Shown: positions 56,102 through 64,000 of the stretch, piece after piece
Position numbering within the stretch: the stretch's first letter is position 1
How the letters are laid out: the number at the start of each line of letters is the position of its first letter
Origin: Homarus americanus
Taxonomy: Eukaryota > Arthropoda > Malacostraca > Decapoda > Nephropidae
Assembly (NCBI RefSeq): GCF_018991925.1
Contig: NW_024711933.1
Span: 12,501 to 76,500 of the forward strand
Length of the DNA: 64,000 nucleotides
Direction: 5' to 3'
Notes under the pieces: generated by a model
What the model saw: the letters and a program-made list of their open reading frames with translations, nothing else
Database searches by the model: none
Told to the model about the DNA's origin: nothing
Made by a program: the position numbers and the translations under genes

Positions 56102-56564
56102 TATTGTCCCTGGAGTGGGTGGCAGGGAGGACGTGGACGGGGGCGACGACCCCTAGACGTCGGTAATCATAGTGCGAGTCTCCCAGGCGACCTCACCAGC
56201 TGCTGGCTTTAATCACGACTCCTTTGCTGATGAACCTTACCCAACCTGCTTACTTACACACACACGTGTGTGTGTGTATGTGTGTGCACAATCACGGAAG
56301 AAAGTGCTGTCAGACAGGGGACATCCATGAATCCGAAGACGAATGAACCTGTGAACCCGAGGCATCACTGAACCCAGTGCACCATCTAAGAACGTTTTGG
56401 ATTCGCAGGTTCATGAGTCTTAGGTCGAAGAACTGCCAGGACTATTTCCATGACTGTAGTGCTGAAGTAAATGACTTTGAAGCACAATATCTCTTCACTT
56501 GAGGCACAAAATGCTTTAGGTACTGGTCTTCAGAAGGACCAACACCACCCAAGCCTTCTTAATA
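55531..56564. other. Unique interval with (AT)n at 56058-56097, no gene
   Basis: Contains a small inverted match GGGTCTATCTAGC/GGGTCGACCC near 55602-55630 and a mirrored CA/GT stretch at 56258-56287. The part nearest 56564 may be the 3' region of the adjacent pogo-like relic. Confidence 0.6.
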
Positions 56565-57090
56565 GATTTCAGACAACTGGAAGTGCGGCCTTGAAAACAC
56601 CCTTCAAAGCTCTAGGATTGTCTGACTGGTAGACAAGCAAAGGTTTTAGTTTGTCGTCCCCAGCAGGATTGCCCCTCAGCTTTATGCCCTGGTTGTTTTT
56701 TTCTTGTCTTGCGAGGTACGTGTGATCGGGCATCAATCTCCAAAATAAACCAGTCTTATCCATATTAAAAACTGCTCAGCACAATGATCCCTTCTTTAAT
56801 TATTTTAGCTAAATCATCGAGAAATTTACTAGCTGCAGCTTAGTCTGCACCAGCTGCAGCTTAGTCTACACCAGCTGCAGCTTAGTCTACACCAGCTGCT
56901 TCACCTTAAACCGGTTAAACCAGACCCTACTCGCGAAAAAATCTTCCCCGTCACCTTCTCAACCACGTGAGCTCTTCAAGTCCGCGTGCAAGCTTCTCGG
57001 TTTGTCGTGAATCAAGGCTGGACTTAAGGCATATGCCGTTGACTCTGATCTTCCGCCCATATCACTAACAATCTTTCCATTTCAATTATA
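56565..57090 (-). pseudogene. Pogo/Tigger-like transposase relic
   Basis: The minus-strand translation shows, in order, a DNA-binding remnant (DFFASRVWFNRFK near 56900-56945), then ASKFLDDLAKIIKEG, and NMDKTGLFWRLMPDHTYLA carrying the DDE-type D-x-TG-L-W motif. After an internal deletion it continues GNPAGDDKLKPLLV and NPRALKG. This matches CENP-B-type N-termini plus a DDE_1 catalytic domain (family knowledge). A CAGCTGCAGCTTAGTCTACAC-type unit of about 24 bp is triplicated at 56830-56895 and breaks the linker. It is dead: frameshifts, a deletion between the first D and GN, and only the first part of the catalytic core is visible. Confidence 0.78.
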
Positions 57091-57099
57091 ATCCTCATC

Positions 57100-57345
57100 T
57101 TTGTTTTGTGATCACAGTTGACTGCATTGGTGGAGATCAATTTACATGTTCAAGAATTTTGTGTTTGTCTTTCAAAATTGGTCCTGAACTTCGACAGGAC
57201 GGATCTGTCTTGGAAGAAGATGCCATTAAGGACTTTCCTGGCCAGGGAGGAGAAGACTTCAAGGTGGCCAAGGACTACCTTACATTGGTTGACTCCCATG
57301 TTGGTGTACCATTCCAAGAACCTAGAGCTCTTTAAAAGCCTTGAC
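57100..57345 (+). pseudogene. Second pogo/Tigger-like transposase fragment, opposite strand
   Basis: The plus-strand translation NFDRTDLSWKKMPLRTFLAREEK is followed in the next frame by FKVAKDYLTL, with LVYHSKN in the first frame. These are the D-x-TG-L-W..MP.RT and K..KDRLT blocks of the same superfamily. It is shorter than and not identical to the minus-strand copy, so it is probably a different pogo-like element. Confidence 0.7.
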
Positions 57346-57384
57346 ATAACTATAACAAACTAATCGGAAAATTAAACAGTGAAA

Positions 57385-57500
57385 AATACAAAAAAATAGC
57401 GAAAACTACGAAAAATAACGGAAATAGCGAAAACTACGAAAAATAGCGGAAATAGCGAAAACTACGAAAACCAACGAAAACACACAAAAAACACAAATAC
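57385..57500. repeat. Minisatellite GAAAACTACGAAAAATAGCG
   Basis: About six A-rich units of 14-27 bp, ending in ACACAAAAAACACA. Confidence 0.9.
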
Positions 57501-57805
57501 ATAACAAATACATAATAACAATGCATCAACTGTCAACCTGAGATCATTAATATACACCACGACTGTCAGGCCTCCAAAATGTGTAGTTATTGGCGTGACA
57601 CTCGTAGCCACATCTCCCGTTACGCCACAAATGTATGGAAATTTATACTGAACGAAATTTGCGTATAATTTTGTTAAGCTAATGTGAGAGCGAGAGAATA
57701 TATTGTATTAAAACCGCATTATTATATCAATAAATTGTAAACTGATTTTAATAGCCAATTTCGTTGTCAATTTTAGAGGATCTGTAGAATAAAAGGATAT
57801 ATTTG
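57501..57805. other. AT-rich unique interval, no gene
   Basis: Nothing is recognised. Confidence 0.7.
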
Positions 57806-57807
57806 GA

Positions 57808-57893
57808 CAGACATACATACATACATACATACATACATACATACATACATACATGGGGATTCTGAAGGAGAGAAGTGTTGGGGTAACATAATT

Positions 57894-57958
<65 letters not shown>

Positions 57959-58060
57959 TCCCTTTCTCTCTCTCCTTCCTCCTCATTCTCTCCTCCTCTT
58001 CCTCCACCTCTTCCTCCTCTTCCTCCACCTCTCCTCTTCCTCCTCTTCCCTCCTCCTGCC
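57808..58060. repeat. (CATA)n, (CT)n and CTTCCTC tract
   Basis: CATA units at 57810-57853, (CT)n at 57896-57956, then CCTCTTCCTC to 58058. Confidence 0.94.
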
Positions 58061-58299
58061 GGGTCAAGGAGGAATCGAAAGAAAAGAAACAAGGAATGGA
58101 AGGGAGGAGGAAGACAGAGAAAAATAAGAGAGAGAATGAGAAGGGAGAAATAAGCAGTGATTAAGAGAGAGAGAGGGGGAGGGAGAGAGGGGGAGAGGGG
58201 GGTGAGAGGGCTGTAGAGTCTTTAAGAGGGACAAGTACTCTTTAAGGTCCAGTAAGAGGAGGGACGAGTGGCTTAGTTAAAAGATGTATTCTCCAAGTA
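58061..58299. other. Purine-rich interval, no gene
   Basis: GA/GGGAGA-rich at 58120-58200. Nothing coding. Confidence 0.7.
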
Positions 58300-58626
58300 C
58301 TGTGGGTGTGGGGGTGTGTGGGTGGGTGGGTGTGTGTGTGGGGGGTGTGTGGGTGGGGTGTGGGTGTGGGTGTGGGGGGTGTGTTGGGGTGGGGTGTGTG
58401 GGTGGGTGGGTGTGTGTGTAGGTGTGGGTGTGTGTGTGGTGTGGGTGTGGGTGTGTGGGTGTGTGTGGGGTGGGGTGGGTGGGTGGGTGGGGGTGTGGGG
58501 GTGGGTGGGGGTGGGTGGGTGTGGGTGGGGGTGTGGGTGTGGGTGGTTGTGTGGGGTGGGTGGGTGTGTGGGTGTGGGTGTGGGTGGGGGTGGGTGGTGG
58601 GTGGGGTGGGGGTGGGTGGGTGGGGC
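58300..58626. repeat. (GGGTGTG)n-type G/T array
   Basis: About 330 bp of GTGGG/GGTG units, almost without C or A on the plus strand. Trp/Gly/Val frames are artefacts. (GA)n follows at 58678-58722. Confidence 0.95.
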
Positions 58627-58673
58627 TTTGAAGGGACTAAGACAAAGGAAGATGAATAGAGAGAAAGAGATAA

Positions 58674-58720
<47 letters not shown>

Positions 58721-58817
58721 GAATAATGTATTAGGTTTTCTCTAAGTCATCATTAACTTCTCCAGAGTTTAATTAAGAAATAATGGGTTATGAATCTTAT
58801 CTGATGACTAGCTACAC

Positions 58818-59098
58818 TTAGGAGGTCATGGGTCAGGAGGTCAAAGGTCATGGGTCAGAGTCAGGAGGTCAATGGTCATAAGGTCGAGGTCATGGGTCAG
58901 AAGGTCCGAGGTCATGGGTCAGGAGAGGTCCGGGTCATGGGTCAGAAGGTCAAAGGTCATGGGTCAGGAGGTCCAATGGTCATAAGGTTCGAGGTCATGG
59001 GTCAGGAGGTCCGAGGTCATGGGTCAGGAGGTCCGGGTCATGGGTCAGGAGGTCAGGTCATGGGTCAGGAGGTCAAATGTCATGAGTCATAGGTCAGA
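58818..59098. repeat. Minisatellite GGTCATGGGTCAGGAGGTC
   Basis: About 16 units of 15-20 bp, each with AGGTC(A) and GGGTCA. Every unit holds one or two hexamers of the AGGTCA type in direct orientation. Confidence 0.94.
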
Positions 59099-59099
59099 A

Positions 59100-59368
59100 A
59101 TCAGGAGAAGGAAGGATGATGGAGAAGGGAACAGGGAGGGAGGGAGGGATGGAAGGAGGTAAGGGAAGGAGGGAGGGAAGAGGGTAAGGGAGGGAACGGA
59201 GGTAGGAATGAGGGAGGGAAGGACAGAGCGAAGGAGGGAAGCAGAGGGAAAATGAAAAGAGGTGGGAGTGAGGAGAGGAGGAAGGGGAAGGACGGAGGGG
59301 AGAGGGGAAAGAGGAAGAAGTATTGATGGAACAAACATAACGAGAGGGAGAGGGGAGATGGTGAGACT

Positions 59369-59420
<52 letters not shown>

Positions 59421-59560
59421 ACACAAAGATTTACCAACAGCGGAGATAAGCGGAAAAGGGAAAGGAATATAGGAAAGAGAGAAGAGGGAGAGGAGAGGAA
59501 AGGGGAGGTGAGAATAGAGGAGGGAGAGAGAGGTGGGGAGGAGAAAGTCTGTATCTCTCC
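59100..59560. repeat. Purine-rich GGGAGGA tract with (GA)n at 59371-59418
   Basis: GGAGGGA/GGAAGG units flank the GA run. The complementary-type CTCCC stretch begins at 59558. No gene. Confidence 0.9.
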
Positions 59561-61000
<1,440 letters not shown>

Positions 61001-61335
61001 GGTTGCCCCTCGTGTAACGAGGATGGCCGGCCCTAGGCGTGAATTTGTTTAAGATGTAAAAGCTGTCGCCAACACGACAACCACACCCTGAGTTAACGAG
61101 CTGCATGACCCAGTGTCAAGGAATAGTCCGGGAAGACCGGACAACTCGCCAACTGCACTGGCTAACCATTACCCCGGAACACGATCCGCAAATCGATTAA
61201 CATCCAGGTCCCCAATTACTGCTGGGTAGACAGAGGCAAATGGCGTAAAGAAACTTGCCCATAGTTTCACCTGACGGGGATCGAACCCGGGTCCGCTCAC
61301 TTGCGAGGTGAGCATGCTGACCATAACACCACAAG
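61001..61335 (-). mobile_element. tRNA-derived SINE, family 2, full-length-like copy
   Basis: The minus-strand head contains a tRNA-like anticodon arm (CTCAC-CTCGCAA-GTGAG, apparent anticodon CGC, Ala-type) and a T-arm with a perfect B-box GGTTCGATCCC (61277-61287). About 230 bp of body and a tail ending in GGGGCAACC follow. The tail and part of the body recur at 12747-12925. Both ends border TAA/AAC triplet runs. It is not a functional tRNA gene: no acceptor stem pairs and the A-box is weak. Confidence 0.8.
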
Positions 61336-61600
61336 TGTAATAATAACAATAATAACAATAATACTAATAACCCCAGGACGAACATAACCCTGCCCTCACC
61401 TCCGTCGTAATAATAACAATAATAAACAATAAGTACCGGGTATTTTTCGCTCCATTACCGGGTTTAGCGAGTAATTTCCGGTCCACCAGTGAGTCACACG
61501 CGCCGTCTACCCGGTAATTGGTTGGTGGTGATCCATGAATCCGCCAATCACAGTCGCCGATTCACAAAGGTTGCACCACCAAATGGGAGGGTAATTAACT
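61336..61600. other. Short (AATAAC)n then unique interval, no gene
   Basis: Triplet-type repeats to about 61370 and 61408-61432, then unique sequence. Nothing is recognised. Confidence 0.7.
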
Positions 61601-61797
61601 GAGGCAATTAACTGAGGTATTTAACTGGTGTATTTAACCGGGGTATTTAACTGGTTTATTTAACCGGGGTAAGATTAACCGGGGTATTTAACTGTATTTA
61701 ACTGGTGTATTTAACCGGGGTATTTAACCGGGGTATTTAACTGGTGTATTTAACCGGGGTATTTAACCGGGGTATTTAACCGGGGTATTTAACTATG
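61601..61797. repeat. 13-bp minisatellite GGGGTATTTAACC
   Basis: About 15 units with GGTTTA/GGTGTA variants. Confidence 0.95.
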
Positions 61798-61951
61798 ACG
61801 TAATGATGGATTCTGAAATGTTCCTAAGTATAATTTTTTTTCTCTTAAGATATAAAAATAATGATCCAAATGGCGTCCAAACTGTACTGAGACTGGACGC
61901 CAATAATTAGAACTGACGCAGGTGTTATTGTCTCACCGCTACCCCAGAGAG

Positions 61952-61994
<43 letters not shown>

Positions 61995-62245
61995 CAGAAA
62001 GATAGGGAGATAGAGAGAGAAAGATAGAGAGATAGAGAAAGATAGAGAGAGATAAAGATAGGGAGGTAGAGAGAGATAGAGACAGAAAGATAGAGAGATA
62101 GAGAGAGATAGAGACAGAAAGATAGGGAGATAGAGAGATAGAAACAGAAAGATAGAGAGATAGAGAGATAGAGACAGAAAGATAGGGAGATAGAGATAGA
62201 GAGAGAGAGAGAGAAAGATAGAGAGATAGAGAGATAGATAAACAT
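61952..62245. repeat. (GA)n and GAGATAGAGACAGAAAGATA minisatellite
   Basis: (GA)n at 61957-61988, then compound GATA/GACA/GAAA units of 16-36 bp. Ser/Leu/Tyr-rich minus frames are artefacts. Confidence 0.94.
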
Positions 62246-62593
62246 ACAGAAATTTGTCTCTAGATCTCCCCTCCTTCCTCCTCTCTCTCTCCCCCTCCCC
62301 TTCGCGACACCCACTATTTCCTGTGAGCAACTTCGGCTCTATCCCCTCCCCCCCTCCTCATCGATCTCTCCTCCTTGACGCCACTACGCCACCTATATAC
62401 GCCACCTTCTACTCTCCCCTCTCCCCCTACGCCACCCCTTCCCCCCACCCTCACCCTACGCCACCTCCCTCCTGGGTGGACAAAATCCCTTGATTACTCT
62501 GACGCGTGACCCCCTCTGCCCCCCTCTGCCCCTCCTCCTCTCTCACACGCGTCAACGAGTGAGTACGTTACGCCCGCCGGACACACCCCTACG

Positions 62594-62599
<6 letters not shown>

Positions 62600-62625
<26 letters not shown>

Positions 62626-62628
62626 CAC
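62600..62628. repeat. (CT)n microsatellite
   Basis: About 14 units. Preceded by C-rich unique sequence (62250-62600) in which no gene is seen. Confidence 0.93.
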
Positions 62629-62649
62629 AGGTAGAGTGAGTGAGTACTT

Positions 62650-63335
62650 TATGGACAGGTTTACCTCCCTCCCTCCTTCCTCTCCCTCCCTCCCTTCCTC
62701 TCCCCTCCCTTCCTCTCCTCCCTCTCCCTCCCTCTCTCCCTCCCTTCCTCTTCCTCCCCTCCCTCCCTCTCCTCCTTCCTCTCCCTCCCTCTCCTCCTCC
62801 TTCCTCTCCCTCCCTCTCCCTCCCTTCCTCTCCCTCCTTCCTCTCCCTCCCTTCCTCTTCCTCCCTCCCTCTCCTCCCTTCCTCTCCCCTCCTTCCTCTC
62901 CCTCCCTTCCTCTCCCTCCTTCCCTCTCCTCCCTTCCCTCTCCCTCCCTCCCTTCCTCCCTCCTTCCTCCTCCTTCTCTCCTCCTTCCTCTCCCTCCTTC
63001 CCTCTTCCTCCTTCCTCTCCCTCTCCTTCCTCTCCCTCCCTTCCTCCTCCTTCCTCTCCTCCTTCCTCTCCCTCCCTCCCTTCCCCTCCCTCCCTTCCTC
63101 TCCTCCTTCCTCTCCCTCCCTTCCCCTCCCTCCTTCCTCTCCCTCCCTTCCTCTCCCTCCTTCCTCTCCCTCCCTTCCCCTCTCCCTCCCTTCCTCTTCC
63201 TCCTTCCTCTCCCTCCCTTCCTCTCCTCCTTCCCCTCCTCCCTTTCCTCTCCTCCCTTCCCTCTCCCTCCTTCCTCTCCTCCTCCCTCCCTCCTTCCTCT
63301 CCCCTCCCTCTCCTCCCTCTCCTCCTCTCCTTTTC
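62650..63335. repeat. Polypyrimidine minisatellite CTCCCTCCCTTCCT
   Basis: About 690 bp of CTCCCTTCCTCT units of 8-20 bp. Pro/Ser/Leu plus frames and Gly/Glu/Arg minus frames of over 260 codons are artefacts. Confidence 0.96.
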
Positions 63336-63373
63336 ACGCGTCACTGCACCTCACGCCATCCCTGGGTAGATTT

Positions 63374-63374
<1 letters not shown>

Positions 63375-63434
<60 letters not shown>
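63375..63434. repeat. (CA)n microsatellite
   Basis: About 29 units. Confidence 0.97.
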
Positions 63435-63436
<2 letters not shown>

Positions 63437-63457
63437 ACACTCCACCTCGTTCCCTCA

Positions 63458-63718
63458 ACCACCACCCCAACACCACCACCCCAGCACCCCAGCATTACCA
63501 CAGCACCACCCAGCATCTCCCCAGCACCATCCCTCACCTCCCAGCACCACCCCAGCACCACCCAGCACCACCCCTCACCTCCCCAGCACCACCCCAGCAC
63601 CACCCCAGCACCACCTCACCCCCCAGCACCACCCCAGCACCACCCAGCACCCACCACTCAGCACCACCCCAGCACCACCCGCACCACCCCAGCACCACCC
63701 CAGCACCAGCACCTCTCC
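63458..63718. repeat. Minisatellite CACCACCCCAGCAC
   Basis: About 20 units of 10-16 bp. Confidence 0.95.
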
Positions 63719-64000
63719 AGCTCATTCTTATACATAGTCGTTTTGTGACTAAGTCAGAGACAGACGAACAGACAGACAGACAGAACCAATGTGATAATCT
63801 GACAGAAAGAGACGGACACAAACATAGTAATTACCACGTCCAGGTGAGATGAGAATACCAGGTGTGTCTTTTTCTACCACACCTTGTTAATACTGAGGGT
63901 TACTGACCTCCAAGTAGTGGATACTCCCTTGACCTCTTGTGACCTCCTGTGACCTCGTATGACCTCTCCCTTCCCTCTGTACCTGTGTTGATATAAACCG
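63719..64000. other. Unique end segment with TGACCTC repeats
   Basis: (CAGA)n at about 63766-63784 and a cluster of five TGACCTC units at 63904-63966 with roughly 10-bp spacing at the end. No gene. Confidence 0.7.

Noticed and set aside
61260..61335. Functional tRNA-Ala gene
   Set aside because: Anticodon and T-arms are tRNA-like, but no acceptor stem pairs, the A-box is weak and the sequence continues into a dispersed SINE body.
62552..63344. Glu/Gly/Arg-rich and Pro/Ser-rich frames of 227-370 codons
   Set aside because: Translations of one CTCCCTTCC tract; no unique sequence.

Overview
This window looks like intergenic DNA from an arthropod, most likely a malacostracan (decapod-type) crustacean. 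Three things point that way. Short dispersed arrays of the arthropod telomere pentamer TTAGG/CCTAA occur throughout. Microsatellites and minisatellites are extremely dense, in the style of decapod genomes. The mobile elements are eukaryotic: non-LTR retrotransposons, tRNA-derived SINEs and cut-and-paste DNA transposons. The species call is inference only. I found no operon, no bacterial-type gene, no rRNA, no intact tRNA and no host protein-coding gene that I could recognise.

The only long open reading frame that is not a repeat artefact lies on the minus strand at 21951-24212. It encodes a 753-residue transposase-like protein. The gene sits inside a complete DNA transposon of about 2.8 kb (21711-24534) bounded by imperfect terminal inverted repeats of about 126-140 bp, and it looks potentially autonomous.

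Everything else that once coded for protein is a broken retroelement or transposon. Three copies of one non-LTR retrotransposon family (1-1614 minus, 5363-6616 minus, 39818-41839 plus) carry RT motifs and a C-terminal CCHC plus nuclease-like region. Every visible end of these copies abuts a (GTA)n triplet array in the same orientation relative to the element. Two copies of an RTE-like element (26843-27345 and 47683-49693, minus) lie between (CA)n tracts, and the second has a 5' inversion typical of twin priming. C-terminal fragments of two other non-LTR elements lie at 24966-25440 and 32045-32505 (minus). Two pogo/Tigger-like transposase relics face each other at 56565-57345. tRNA-derived SINEs occur at 3414-3620 and 30608-30830 (one family) and at 12747-12925 and 61001-61335 (a second family).

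The remaining sequence is dominated by tandem repeats. Large minisatellite fields lie at 15.1-15.85, 16.45-17.0, 18.18-19.11, 31.2-32.0, 33.58-34.33, 37.74-38.08, 38.47-39.49, 41.85-43.33, 50.4-52.33, 52.98-53.29, 53.29-54.45, 58.3-58.63, 58.8-59.1 and 62.65-63.33 kb, with microsatellites between them. Long open frames across these fields only reflect repeat periodicity. The organising theme is retroelements nested in, or targeted to, microsatellites, plus telomere-like pentamer variants (CCTAA, CCTCA, CCTGA, CCCTA) scattered over the whole 64 kb.
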